The position numbers and the translations under genes were made by a program. Shown piece after piece: positions 11,207-20,959 of a stretch of 64,000 nucleotides of DNA. The stretch is from Poecilobothrus nobilitatus (taxonomy: Eukaryota; Arthropoda; Insecta; Diptera; Dolichopodidae), in assembly GCA_947095535.1 (NCBI GenBank), contig OX352772.1, forward strand, positions 103,169,099 through 103,233,098, given 5' to 3'. Below the pieces are notes generated by a model. That model was given only the letters and a program-made list of their open reading frames with translations, was not told where the DNA came from and did no database searches. Each line of letters opens with the position of its first letter. Within the stretch, counting starts at the first letter, position 1.

Positions 11207-11921
11207 CAAAATCAGGGTATTCCCTTTTTCCAAAAATTAAGAAAAAAGCAATAATTTTACATATAAACAACATTTTGAAAGGCTATTTTTCAACTCTTTC
11301 ACCAAATCGACGAATATCATCATTATAAAAAATTATTAAACCTTTTATCACATTATAACTATAATATTTATAAGAAAATATTGGATTTTTGAGAGTGTTG
11401 AATAAATTACCTAGATGATTTTTGCTTTCTTTTCTGGTGTCAATAATTTTCTCTTCAAGAGTTCAAATAATTGGTCCAAGCTTATACCATTAATAAAAGC
11501 AAAAACCACAACGAGCATTCTTGAATTATAACTTTTCAAAAAAAGCTTCCACAATATGGTCTGGTACTTTTGGAAAATCCGTTACACCCATCTTGTTCAG
11601 AATTCTTTTCATAGCATCTAATTTTTTTCTTTTAATAATATTTTTGATTTGGAGTTCATCTTTAATAAAAAAAAGTATAATTATAAAAAGTATGAAATTA
11701 CATTATATACCTTCAACTTGTAAAATGCAACGCCACTAATTATTGTTTTGTTTTTGAAAGAATTTATATTATAAATTTATAAATTTATTTACACCTGCAG
11801 TAAAAGTTTTATTTGATAAAAATTATGACAATTTATTGTTATTTATTCTAATACTTGATATTAAATAATAATGAAATAGAAATATATAAAGATTTTGAAA
11901 AAAAGGGCAATCCTGATTTTG
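11207..11921. mobile_element. 715-bp DNA transposon with TIRs and TA target duplication
   Basis: The ends are imperfect inverted repeats of ~24 bp: CAAAATCAGGGTATTCCC on the left, and on the right a sequence whose complement begins CAAAATCAGGATTGCCC. TA flanks both ends (11205-11206 and 11922-11923), the target duplication expected of Tc1/mariner/pogo-type elements. Between them lies a minus-strand coding remnant. I do not recognise the family from the TIR sequence. Confidence 0.55.
11285..11670 (-). pseudogene. Unrecognised protein remnant inside the 715-bp transposon
   Basis: Minus-strand translation gives protein-like stretches: 'IIKRKKLDAMKRILNKMGV', then 'DFPKVPDHIVEAFFEKL', an interrupted cysteine-containing piece (RCGFCF), then 'HLGNLFNTLKNPIFSYKYYS' and 'FYNDDIRRFGERVEK'. 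Stops separate the middle pieces. The mixed charged/hydrophobic composition is unlike the surrounding noise, so it looks like decayed coding sequence, probably the C-terminal part of the transposon's protein. I see no DDE or other catalytic signature. Confidence 0.45.
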
Positions 11922-12194
11922 TAACCAAAGTCAACATGAATTCATAAATACTCTGGAAAAAGGATCAACTTAGATATTTTAACCAACTTAAATATGCTTA
12001 GACAAATATATAAAATACATATTGTTTTACATATAATATTTTACTTATATACATATTTTTATATTATCATACTTAAATCATAAAGATCGGAAAAGACTTT
12101 CAGAAATTATTTTAAAATAAATTTCGACATAAAAATATTAGCATATGTATACGCTCAATCGCACAATTTTCGTTATATAATGTTATAACTCAAA
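11922..12194. other. A+T-rich spacer, nothing recognised
   Basis: No coding, repeat or RNA signal recognised. Confidence 0.5.
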
Positions 12195-12290
12195 ATTTAG
12201 TAAAGGGAATTATAACTCACTTAATGGGTCATAACTCCCAAAAGGAACTTATGACCCACTTGTTAAGGGACTGTAAAGTAACTGTCAGTT
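12195..12290. repeat. Second CATAACTC-type motif cluster
   Basis: Contains TTATAACTCACTTAATGGG, then GGTCATAACTCCC and ACTTATGACCCACTT within ~90 bases. These are the same words as at 1624-1765, in partly palindromic order. Confidence 0.5.
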
Positions 12291-12885
12291 GTAAAGATAT
12301 ATGAAGCATAGTGTTTAGAAAAAAAACACTATTTAAAAAATTAAAAATCCCATTTCAAAATAATTTAAAAAAAAACCATATATAATTCATTTATAATTAA
12401 TTTACGTAAAAAACCTTAAAAATATTTAAAAATTAATTACATTACTTTAAAAATATACTGCTAACACTTAGACGGTTCGATTACGATTAAAAAAGATTCT
12501 TGAAATTTGGGTTTATATAAACTTGAGTTAAACGGTTCAGGACTAACGTTTAACGCAAGGTCAGTAACCTTGAATTTAAAGTACATAATAAAATAAAAAA
12601 AATAAAGTATATATATATATAAAAAAAATATATAGTGTATATAAAGAGTTAAAATTATTGAATATATAAAAAATATAAAATTATTGTGAATAAAATAATT
12701 TTAATTAATGTAACTGACACCTTGTGTCCCAAAATGAAAACAATTATATTTTGACAATTTCTATCTAACATTGTGAATTTGTTTGGTTTTGACAATTAAT
12801 GTAAGTATCAATAATACTTTTTTTAAAAACAATGTATTCATAATTATTAAAAACAATATTGATTTAGATATATTAATAACAAACA
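12291..12885. other. A+T-rich spacer upstream of exon-like cluster
   Basis: No gene recognised. A short palindrome CAAGGT-CAGTA-ACCTTG lies near 12557-12573. A possible splice donor (AAT|GTAAGT) occurs near 12800. Neither is supported by anything further. Confidence 0.4.
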
Positions 12886-13159
12886 AAAAGGACCCAACCA
12901 TCACTCAGGAACCTGGATTCACCTTTGCTCAGATAAGTAATATGCATTTTTTTATTAAAGTAATATGATTCTTTGTGCTGTCTTCATTTCAGATTGTATG
13001 TGCCGGCTCAAAAGTTGCAGGTAACACCCAGGTATGTATAAATATATGTATTTATTTTACATTTAATGATGATACATGATACATTCAATGATATCTTTCT
13101 TTTAGGTTGCTGATTCAGGATTGAACACACAGGTTATAAGTGAAATTTTGAAGAAATAA
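12886..13159 (+). pseudogene. Three exon-like segments of an unrecognised small gene
   Basis: Three short blocks read through in phase 0. Exon-like 1 (~12888-12930) encodes DPTITQEPGFTFAQ. Exon-like 2 (~12995-13033) follows TTTCAG and encodes IVCAGSKVAGNTQ before a GTATGT donor. Exon-like 3 (~13106-13159) follows CTTTTAG and encodes VADSGLNTQVISEILKK, then TAA. The introns are short (about 60-70 bp), as is common in flies. The donor after exon 1 reads ATAAGT instead of GTAAGT, so the gene may be dead or use another site. No credible start codon was found upstream. The base composition is less A+T-biased than the surroundings. I do not recognise the protein; it could be a decayed host gene or a gene captured by a transposon. 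Confidence 0.45.
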
Positions 13160-13200
13160 AAAAATTAATTTGTTATTTAAAAAATGTAAATTGTTATATA

Positions 13201-13229
13201 AAGGGTGTTCAAAATTGAGGTATCATTTT
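13201..13229 (+). repeat. Left terminal inverted repeat of the mariner-like element
   Basis: 29 bp starting AAGGGTGTTC, preceded by TA. It differs from the right TIR at the fifth base. Confidence 0.9.
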
Positions 13230-13314
13230 GATTTTGCCGCCATTTTTTTTCTACCTGGAATTTTTATACGAGGTTTCTTTAGGTATATTCTAAATACATC
13301 CCGGTTAGTTAATA

Positions 13315-14398
13315 TGGAACGTTACACAAGGAACAACGTGTTTTTGTTATTACAACATTTTTCGAAAATGATAAAAGTTTTCAAGATATAATTAGGAAAT
13401 TTCGAACAAAATTTGGTAGAGAAAATGCTCCAACAAATCGTGCCATCAAGCTGATGGTTGATAAATTTCTAGAAACTGGAACTGTTCTTGATAACAGAGG
13501 CAACATTTATCAACGTAGTGGCCGTTCAACCGAGAATGTAGCAGCTGTGAGCAGAAGTGTTGAAGAAGATCCAAAAACTTCCATTCGTCATCGTTCGCAG
13601 CAATTAAACATCAAACCATCCACATTATTCAACATTTTGCATCGTGATCTCCATTTAAAGGCTTATAAGATCCAGCTGACGCACGAATTAAAACCAACTG
13701 ACCATGCATTACGTCGGCAATTCGTTTCTTGGGCAATCGAAAAACAAGAAGAAAATGAGAATTTTTTTAACAAAATAATCTTCACCGACGAAGCTCATTT
13801 CAAGCTCAATGGCTACGTCAATAAACAGAATTTCCGCATTTGGGGTGAAGAGAATCCAAGGGTTATCTTAAAGCAACTAGTACATCCACAAAAAGTTGCG
13901 ATTTGGTGTGGTTTGTGGTCAGGAGGAATCATCGGACCATATTTTTTTGAAAACGCAAATTGAAATGCGATTACGGTCAATGGAAATCGCTACAGGAAGA
14001 TGATCCGAAGCTTTTTGTTGCGGGAAATTGATGATTTGGGCGTAGAGAATATGTGGTTTAAACAGGACGGTGCCACTTGCCACACAGCAAGAGAAACAAT
14101 GGATCTTTTGAAGGAAAAGTTCGAAGATCGCATTATTTCTCGTAGAGGAGGAGTGATGTGGCCACCAAGATCGTGCGATTTGACACCGTTGGATTTTTTT
14201 TTGTGGGGTTTTGTGAAATCGAAAGTGTACAGCAATAATCCCACAACAATTCAAGAGCTTAAAAACAACATTATCGAGCAGATTTCAACCATTGAGAACA
14301 GTTTATTGAACAACGTGATTCAGAATTTTGGTAAAAGATTGGAAGCCTGCCGAAGTAGTAGAGGGGGCCACTTGGCCGACATAATTTTTTATTATTAA
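13315..14398 (+). pseudogene. Tc1/mariner-superfamily transposase, broken by one frameshift and one stop
   Basis: The protein would catalyse cut-and-paste transposition by TIR binding and a DDE/D nuclease. The ATG at 13315 opens 'MERYTRNNVFLLLQHF'. In a T-run at ~13358-13362 the frame then moves by one base, after which an HTH region continues to ~13700. The catalytic aspartates are visible: FTDEAHF (D codon 13787), WFKQDGATCHTA (D codon 14066) and RSCDLTPLDFF (D codon 14177). That gives 92 residues between D1 and D2 and 36 between D2 and D3, against 34 in classical mariner. An in-frame TGA lies at 13961-13963. The stop is TAA at 14396-14398, ~361 codons in all, a normal length. With only two lesions and well-kept ends it is a relatively recent death. 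Confidence 0.92.
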
Positions 14399-14474
14399 CC
14401 GGAACCTATTTGTAATAAATTAAAATAAAAATATATTTAATATTTCAAAAAAAAAGTCTTTTTTTATTAAAATT

Positions 14475-14503
14475 AAAATGATACCTCAATTTTGAACATC
14501 CTT
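14475..14503 (-). repeat. Right terminal inverted repeat of the mariner-like element
   Basis: Reads AAGGATGTTCAAAATTGAGG on the minus strand and is followed by TA at 14504-14505. Confidence 0.9.
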
Positions 14504-14505
14504 TA

Positions 14506-14985
14506 TGTATGTACATACATCACAGATATTTATAATATGTAGTGATTTTAGAACAATATTTAATGTATATAAAGAATTCGATATGTGTAAATTTAAGGTT
14601 ACGAGACGTTGAAGTTTGAAGAAATTGGAATTAATATATGCAAATGAAATTATAGTTGAATACTGTGAATACTGCAATTTAATATTAGATGTAAGAATAT
14701 ATGAATATGTTCATGTAAATATATGTTTTCAAGAATTTGTTTATAAGTTTTAATTATTAAAAATTTAATTGTTAATTTAGTGTAAAAGTAAACAATAAAG
14801 AAATAACTAAAATTTAATATTACTATGATTTTAAATATTCTAAGAAAATTAGTGTAATAGAATTTATAAAAAATTATAGTATATAGTGGTTTTATAAAAT
14901 TTGAAGTAAACATTTGTGATAGCTTAATATTGCTAAATATATTTTTAATGCATTTAATGTCATTAAAATTTTCAATTCTATATAT
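14506..14985. other. A+T-rich spacer, nothing recognised
   Basis: A minus-strand open frame runs through part of this interval, but its composition (I, F, Y, K, N) is what random A+T-rich sequence gives. Only its upstream part, beyond ~14990, looks protein-like. Confidence 0.45.
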
Positions 14986-15545
14986 ATACCTGTGAACCTT
15001 CCTTTTGACGTAAAAAGAATGTGTTGTTTGTAATCCAAAGAAATTGAAATTCAAAACATGTTTTGATTTGTCGCGCTTCAAATATAATGTGGTATGTAAC
15101 TTTGTGAGATAATGTCGAAAAAAAATGTCTCCATTATCACATTCTTGTAAATCTACATCAGCTGTATATACAATATAGATGTTTATGATATTTTTTTTTG
15201 CAAATAGCTCACTTTTCTTTTCTTGAGTTTTTAATTCAATTAAGTATAAGATATTTTTTTTGTGTTTTAATTTTTCTTTAAGTTTGGTTTAATTAGTGTG
15301 ATATTTTTTATATCTTCTTTGCTTACATTTGCTTGCATCTTTTCTGTTATTTTGAAAAAGGCATCCATTGGATTTAACAATTCGGTAGAAAATCCGCGAA
15401 ATTCTTTTTTTGATTGTTCAGGTAAGTCTACCTGATGTTGTAAAGTACATATTTACAATTTTTTCCAATGCGTAGGAATTATCTTCCAATTTCTTAAGTT
15501 TTTCTTTCAATATTCTATTTTCTTCCAGTATTTAGTTATTTGGTC
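14986..15545 (-). pseudogene. Unrecognised minus-strand coding-like remnants
   Basis: Two protein-like stretches lie in tandem on the minus strand. The upstream one (15290-15545) changes frame once: first a leucine-rich, lysine/glutamate-rich piece that could form a coiled coil (LEDNSYALEKIVNMYFTTSG), then 'LPEQSKKEFRGFSTELLNP' and 'MDAFFKITEKMQANVSKEDI'. The downstream one (14990-15175) reads 'YTADVDLQECDNGDIFFRHY' continuing into 'LTKLHTTLYLKRDKSKH'. The region between is A+T noise and may be an intron or decay. I recognise no family; a transposon ORF or a host-gene relic are both possible. Confidence 0.35.
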
Positions 15546-15556
15546 CAGTAATGTTA

Positions 15557-16620
15557 TAATACAATTTCGGAATAATGTATAATTTGTACTTTGCCAAATA
15601 ATGCAGTAAATAAAAAAAAAGTTATATTTGTAATTTAGAATCGTACCTGCACACTACCGTGTCAGAGTCAGACACACTAAATAATAGGTATACTAATAAG
15701 AAGAAATGAAAAAACACTATAAAAATATTTTGTAACTAAATTAAGCTAACTTAATGTAAAAAGTGTATAGTTATAAAAAATTATCATGCACGAAAAAGGC
15801 AGAATAAATTATAATTCTTGTATAACATAATAGATGGCGTAGAAATAAAAGAAACGTCTCATAATCTTGAACAATAGCTACAGCCGAGTAATTAATGGCT
15901 TAGTGAAATTAATGATTCCAGAAACTGAAACTTAGTCAAATATGAATAAATAAATAACTTAGTGGATGCCCAATACTCCTTATAGCAGTGGCAAGGAGAG
16001 AAAAAAAAAATATTATCAATTACAAAAGGAAAATTGGAACTTTTGACTCACTTGAAAAAGACAGAAGGCCATGGGATATATATAAAAGTCCATGGGGTAT
16101 ATAGAAGATTATAATAAAATTTAAAAAAAAAATTTAGAAAATATTTCTTTTTAACAAAACAAAAAATTCGAAACAAATTAAAGATTACCCATTACAATTT
16201 ACAATTCATAAACAATTATAATAAATTATTTGCTTGCCTTTCTTTATTTAAATCTATAAAATGACATTTTAAAATTATTAAAAACATTTTGTTTGTGTTT
16301 ATGCATATATGGGTATGTATGTATGTCAAATAAAATTAATTAAAAATAAAAATCAATTCGAAGAAATTAATGAATGAAAAATAATCTTTTTTTGTTTTTT
16401 TATTATTTTTTTTCTTTCCCTTTACCCTTTTGTATTGTATAATAGTTTTAAAAAATAAAAATATTTCCAATTAAAAATTATATCTATACTGTATACATTA
16501 GGCTATGTATATTTTATTTTTTTTCTATAGTAGAACACATCCAACACAACACTTTAAATTGAATGCGTTTGTTACACATCATTTTTCTGGACAAATCATA
16601 ATATTTAATCTGTAAATGAC
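15557..16620 (+). repeat. Left arm of a long inverted repeat
   Basis: Its reverse complement is found at 28165-28905 and, after a ~750-bp interruption, at 29680-29965. A further inverted copy (complement of ~15890-16560) lies at 22796-23468. Shared landmarks include the CTGCACACTACCGTGT block (~15648), TTTCGTGCATGATAA in complement, and the CCATGGGATATATA block (~16070). The arm ends are ~13.3 kb apart in the present arrangement. Confidence 0.85.
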
Positions 16621-16999
16621 AGACATTTAAAACCATTTTACTCAATGATTTACCAACCAACTTTCATTCTTTTCTTTTTAAATGATAAATATTCAGTATA
16701 GCCATCTTACAAAATTAATATTTTTCCAAAATTTTCTAATTTTCATTAATAATTTTCCATTTTTATAAAAAACCCATGTAAAGTATATACATATGTATCA
16801 TATAATATGTATAATCTATACCTATAATATACATATTCAAAAACGACGCTCTTTTATTCCGTTGAATTTTAAATTTTGTTTTGTTGTTTTTGCTTTTTGT
16901 TTTTTTTCTAAAAACATAAAAAAAATTTTAAAATATATTTTGCATGGTGGGAAATAGAAATTTCACAATAAAATTGAATATAAACGTCAAAACTTCAGT

Positions 17000-17077
17000 G
17001 GGGAGTTTGGTGCAGTGGTAGAGTGGCCGCTTCTTAAACTTGAGAAGTGTTCAGTTCACAAGTTTGATTCTATTCTA
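17000..17077 (+). other. tRNA-like (Pol III A/B box) module 1
   Basis: GGTGCAGTGGTAGAGTGG resembles a tRNA D-arm/A box, and AGTTTGATTC (17061-17070) resembles the B box GGTTCGANTCC. A T20 run (a Pol III terminator-like signal) follows directly. CTTCT/AGAAG could form an anticodon-like stem with an 8-base loop, which a functional tRNA would not have. It is best read as a tRNA-derived SINE head or tRNA pseudogene. Confidence 0.5.
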
Positions 17078-17504
17078 TTTTTTTTTTTTTTTTTTTATTT
17101 CTAATATTTTATATGAAATAAATTCTTGCATATCATAATATTTAATCTGTAAATGACAGACATTTAAAACCATTTTACTCAATGATTTACCAACCAACTT
17201 TCATTTTTTTCTTTTTAAATGATAAATATTCAGTATAGCCATCTTACAAAATTAATATTTTTCCAAAATTTTCTAATTTTCATTAATAATTTTCCATTTT
17301 TATAAAAAACCCATGTAAAGTATATACATATGTTGTATCATATAATATGTATAATCTATACCTATATTAAACATTTTTAAAAAAGACGGTCTTTGATTCC
17401 GTTAAATTTTTGTTTTATTTTTCTTTTCGATTAAAAATTTTAAAATATTGGTTGTATGGTAGGAGTAGGAATTTCACAATATAACTGATTATAAAGATTA
17501 AAAT

Positions 17505-17587
17505 TTTAGTTTAGTGTTTAGTACAGTGGTAGAGTGTGGGGTTATTAATAGTTGCTTTTTGATTTTGCAAGTTCGATTCAGTTCTGT
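17505..17587 (+). other. tRNA-like (Pol III A/B box) module 2
   Basis: TAGTACAGTGGTAGAGTG (A-box-like) and GTTCGATTCA (17571-17580, a good B box) are followed by a T run of 20 or more. It is a diverged duplicate of the module at 17000. The B box is better preserved here, the middle less so. Confidence 0.5.
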
Positions 17588-17725
17588 TTTTTTTTTTTTT
17601 TTTTTTTTTTATATTTTAAACGAAATAAATTCTTACATATCATAATATCATAATAATATTTAATGTGTATAAAATAGATATTTAAAACCCTTTTACTCAA
17701 TGATTTATCATCTTAGGCTTCTTAT

Positions 17726-18224
17726 AATATATACATATATAATAGGTATATATTGAGTTTCCAATACTCAATAAATCAAGGGCAACTTCTAAAAGATAAT
17801 AATAATCGTGTTTTTACAAAAAATATTATTTACAAAGAAATTTTAAATTCATAAAGGCTTTAATTATTGAAAATTGTATTTTTACATTTTAAATAAAATC
17901 ATAAAGAAACTATACTGTATATATTGTATTGTAATTGCTAATTAAAACACCTCGAATTTCGAGGGGCGGGCGAATACTAGTATTTATATTAATAATAATA
18001 ATAATAATTTTTTTTTTTTGATTTAAATGTTATAATTTTTTAAAATGTATAAAAAAAGAACAGAATAAAAAACAAAAATATATATATATGTATATATATT
18101 TAATACTTTTTTCTTTTCCGCTAAAATAAAACACGTCCAATTACTTTGACAATTCTTTACATATAGCTGCGTAGGTATTGAATATGTTTTACTGGAATGG
18201 AGAAAATGGAGAAAAAACAAAAAT
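17726..18224. other. A+T-rich spacer with a small G+C hairpin
   Basis: The only distinctive item is CCTCGAATTTCGAGG near 17949, a near-perfect palindrome followed by GGCGGGCG. No gene was seen. Confidence 0.4.
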
Positions 18225-18480
18225 TATGTAAATTAATATGCAAAGTGATATGAAATACCTAGGTGTAACTATTGATAAAACACTAAAATTAAGTAATCAT
18301 GTCGACTATATTTGTAATATAATATAGAAAAATATTGGTAATTTTTAAAGAATTAGAAATAAAATGGATGTACAAATGGCAATCAATATCTACAACACTA
18401 TAAGTTCCGCGATATTTATTTCTTTTATTTACTCAATGTATTGAGACGATAAGTCTCTACAGTATGCATATTTGCTAGTA
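18225..18480 (+). pseudogene. LINE reverse-transcriptase C-terminal remnant
   Basis: The translation contains MKYLGVTIDKTLKLSNHVDY, the conserved block downstream of the RT active site in non-LTR retrotransposons. A stop follows, then 'KNIGNF' and 'RIRNKMDVQMAINIYNTI'. No upstream RT core remains in this position; the tandem duplication starts at ~18485. Confidence 0.75.
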
Positions 18481-18594
18481 AATACAAGTTCACAAAAGTT
18501 GTACAATACTTAAATATATGTATAATTCTCAAAATGGAAAATGATAAAAATGAAACAATTATAAATTAAATGTACTCAAAATTAGGAATCATTG

Positions 18595-18725
18595 TTTTTA
18601 CTGGATTCATAGTAATTAAAATAAATGACAAGCAATAAAATAAATGATAAACGATAAAAGTGATAAATGATAAACAAAGCAAAAATGATAAATGATAAAC
18701 AAAACGAAAATGATAGATGGTAAAC
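18595..18725 (+). repeat. AAATGATAAAC-type minisatellite with adjacent hairpin
   Basis: A run of ATAAATGATAAAC variants is followed by AAACTGG-CCTCCA-CCAGTTT, a 7-bp stem hairpin. Copies of the whole module occur at ~23512-23605 and ~23997-24120. Confidence 0.65.
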
Positions 18726-19855
18726 TGGCCTCCACCAGTTTAAACAATTGGTAAAGGAAACTACCCATATTCCTGATTGTTCAAGCCATAATGCTTAACT
18801 ATCGACCTTTTTCTAACATCTAACCTGAAAAAATACAACATTTATATTAACAATCCAATAAGTAGCTCTGACTACTGCCTTATTAGCTCTCAATTTTAAC
18901 TCCAAAGAAATGTAACAAAAAAATCATTTCTAAACGCATATTTTTTGTTTTTCTTTATTTAAAAAAATTAATAAATAAAAGTTTATATACAATCCAAATT
19001 TAAATTTAATTCTAAGTTGGTAATTCTTAAAAATATATAATTTGTATATAATATACATTGGGTTTTTTACGACCGCAGCACATAAGCTGTCTGGTCTTAT
19101 TATTCTGTTAAATATAATTTAACATTTATTGGCCATTTGTTTTTTGTTTTATATTTTTATTTTTATTACAATTTCATATCATTTAGTTTTAGTTTTATAT
19201 TTTCTTTTTTTATCAGAATTTCATTTATCATTTTTTAAAAATTTTTGTATTTAAATATTACAAATAGAACTTTTTATTGAAAAAGTTTAAATTAAAAAAA
19301 ATGATTATGTAAGTATATGTATAAATATATCGTAAATATTTTTGGGTCCCCATCGATATCCTGAAAAAAAAATTTTGATTCAAGAAAAATCCCGAAAAAA
19401 TCTTGAATTAAAAAATTTTGAATTAAAATTATTTATGTATTTTTGAAATAATGATTTCAAAACAAAATAATTGTAATTCAAGATGGCAGTACGCTATACT
19501 TGTATGATTCTTATAATACTTATGAATATTTATATTTAGTGAAATATTATGGAAGAAGGTAAAAATTAACTTTGTTATTTAAAAAAATGTATATCAAACT
19601 TTAAATATATACGTAATAGATTATATTCTTTCCAAAAGTAAACATAAATTGGTTAGGTACGAAATCGAAAAGAGTTTCAAAATCTCGCGTCGGAAAAATC
19701 TTGTGACTTAAAATCTCGCGTTTTGAAATGAAATACGAATAATATTTATCATTAATAAATAGGTTGGTGGGTATGAAAATTAATTGGTGGGTAAAAAAAT
19801 TAATTTTCAAATGTAAATTGATGTTGTATATACAACACAACTACAACTTTAAAAC
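18726..19855. other. A+T-rich stretch, nothing recognised
   Basis: Noncoding by eye. AAAATCTCGCGT occurs twice near 19678-19720. The short open frames here are low-complexity. Its duplicate occupies ~24120-25235. Confidence 0.4.
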
Positions 19856-19859
19856 CCCT

Positions 19860-20260
19860 CATAATTCAGTATCTCAGATATACATACATACATAAATAAA
19901 GATTCAGGAAAAGCACATAACCCTACTTTTAAATTAAACTCTAAAATCTCTCCCAATTTAGAATATCGCAGATAATGTAAATATTCTGGAAAAAGCGAAC
20001 ACACTGAATCTGATTAAAACTCTAAAATCTCTCTGATTATATTTTTTACATACATATTTAAAAAAAAACTTACCTCGCATGCTAACCCCCGCTAAAACAA
20101 ATTACTGGAACCATTATTTTGTCACCAACTATAAAGTCCCTCCTAATTATGTTTTTACATACATATTTCAATATTAAAACATTACAAAATATTTTAAAAT
20201 AGTGGGGGCTGCCGCCCCCAAACCCCTACTAAACAAATTATTGAAAATTCCTCCTAATTC
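19860..20260. repeat. CTCTAAAATCTCTC-type degenerate repeats ending in a G+C-rich hairpin
   Basis: AAACTCTAAAATCTCTC occurs twice (~19935, ~20020). Related words (AAAACCCCTCATAATTCA, AAAGTCCCTCCTAATTA, AAAATTCCTCCTAATTCA) recur every ~60-110 bases. GGGGGCTGCCGCCCCC (~20205-20220) is a perfect G+C palindrome followed by AAACCCC. I suspect a noncoding DNA-transposon interior but cannot name it. Duplicate at ~25240-25640. Confidence 0.45.
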
Positions 20261-20480
20261 ACTGTATATATTATAGTTATATATTATAATTAAAACTGTA
20301 TTTATATATTATACTCAATTATAATATATAAATATAGTTTTAATTAAATCATCAAAAGGTATTCTTTTGAGAATTTATATATCAAGTATTTAAGCACGTC
20401 TCTAAAATTCTTTAAAAATAATAACAAGAATTGTTTGGGACTGTCTTCAGAAACTTCTAATCCTGGCAAATAGGAATAAT

Positions 20481-20560
20481 GCAGTTCTAATGTGGATATC
20501 AGGATATATAGTAGTTGAACGAATCGAAAAGACAAATCGCCTTGCAAACATCGGCATCTA
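20481..20560 (+). pseudogene. LINE ribonuclease H fragment
   Basis: The plus strand translates to AVLMWISGYIVVERIEKTNR followed by LANIGI. This resembles the conserved 'WIPGHSGI.GNE.AD.LA' C-terminal block of RNase H domains carried by some LINE clades. The rest of the domain is not recognisable. It lies upstream of an RT fragment, whereas RNase H normally follows RT, so the segments are scrambled or derive from different copies. Confidence 0.6.
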
Positions 20561-20564
20561 CATC

Positions 20565-20955
20565 TGAATTAACACCTGTTATTTTTCTATCTTCCTTTAC
20601 ACCAATTTCTACACGAGATACCGTCTTGCTCTTGTAATTTAATCATTAAAATTTCAATCGAAAATTTAACTTCATAAACATTTTTTTTTTAATTAAATAC
20701 AATGATGAAAATAATAAAAATATTAAATGTTAAAAACTTTTAAAATAAAAATTGCAAATCCAATAGCAAATGACAATTCAGTATAAGCATATAAATACAA
20801 AAAAAGAATTAAAATTTCAAATTGGACTCATTTCACTGTTCGGAAATTCCCACAAAAAAAAAAATAAAAAAATTATGATTATTGTAATAATAATTGTAAT
20901 AATTTCTTAAACATAAAATACAAGTACTCCAAATACTATGAGAATGGGTCGTTAT
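20565..20955. other. A+T-rich spacer, nothing recognised
   Basis: Noncoding, A-run rich. Equivalent to 25945-26335 in the second copy. Confidence 0.4.
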
Positions 20956-20959
20956 TAAA

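Larger units (their letters stand above)
13201..14503 (+). mobile_element. Tc1/mariner-superfamily transposon, complete ends (1303 bp)
   Basis: Terminal inverted repeats of at least 29 bp bound the element: AAGGGTGTTCAAAATTGAGG on the left and the complement of AAGGATGTTCAAAATTGAGG on the right, differing at one position. TA flanks each end (13199-13200 and 14504-14505), the superfamily's target duplication. The interior is a single transposase gene without introns. Length and layout are those of an autonomous mariner-like element. It sits ~40 bp after the stop codon of the exon-like cluster. Confidence 0.93.
16595..17725 (+). repeat. ~537-bp tandem repeat carrying tRNA-like modules (2 copies plus a partial third)
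   Basis: ATCATAATATTTAATCTG starts units at ~16595 and ~17132, and a degenerate third start occurs at ~17640. Each full unit ends with a tRNA-like module (17000-17077, 17505-17587) and a run of 20 or more T. The second unit is more diverged at its 3' half. Confidence 0.75.

Noticed and set aside
12557..12573. AAGGTCA...ACCTTGA palindrome as a nuclear-receptor response element
   Set aside because: The half-sites are not in a proper AGGTCA inverted arrangement, and a 6-bp stem is expected by chance in this length.
13919..14254. Two minus-strand open frames over the mariner transposase
   Set aside because: Antisense shadows of the transposase; no own motifs.
17000..17077. Functional tRNA gene
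   Set aside because: The anticodon loop is the wrong size and the acceptor stem does not pair; only the A and B boxes resemble a tRNA.
20344..20547. Minus-strand open frame (and its duplicate at 25724-25927)
   Set aside because: Antisense to the RNase H-like block; the plus strand gives the recognisable motif.
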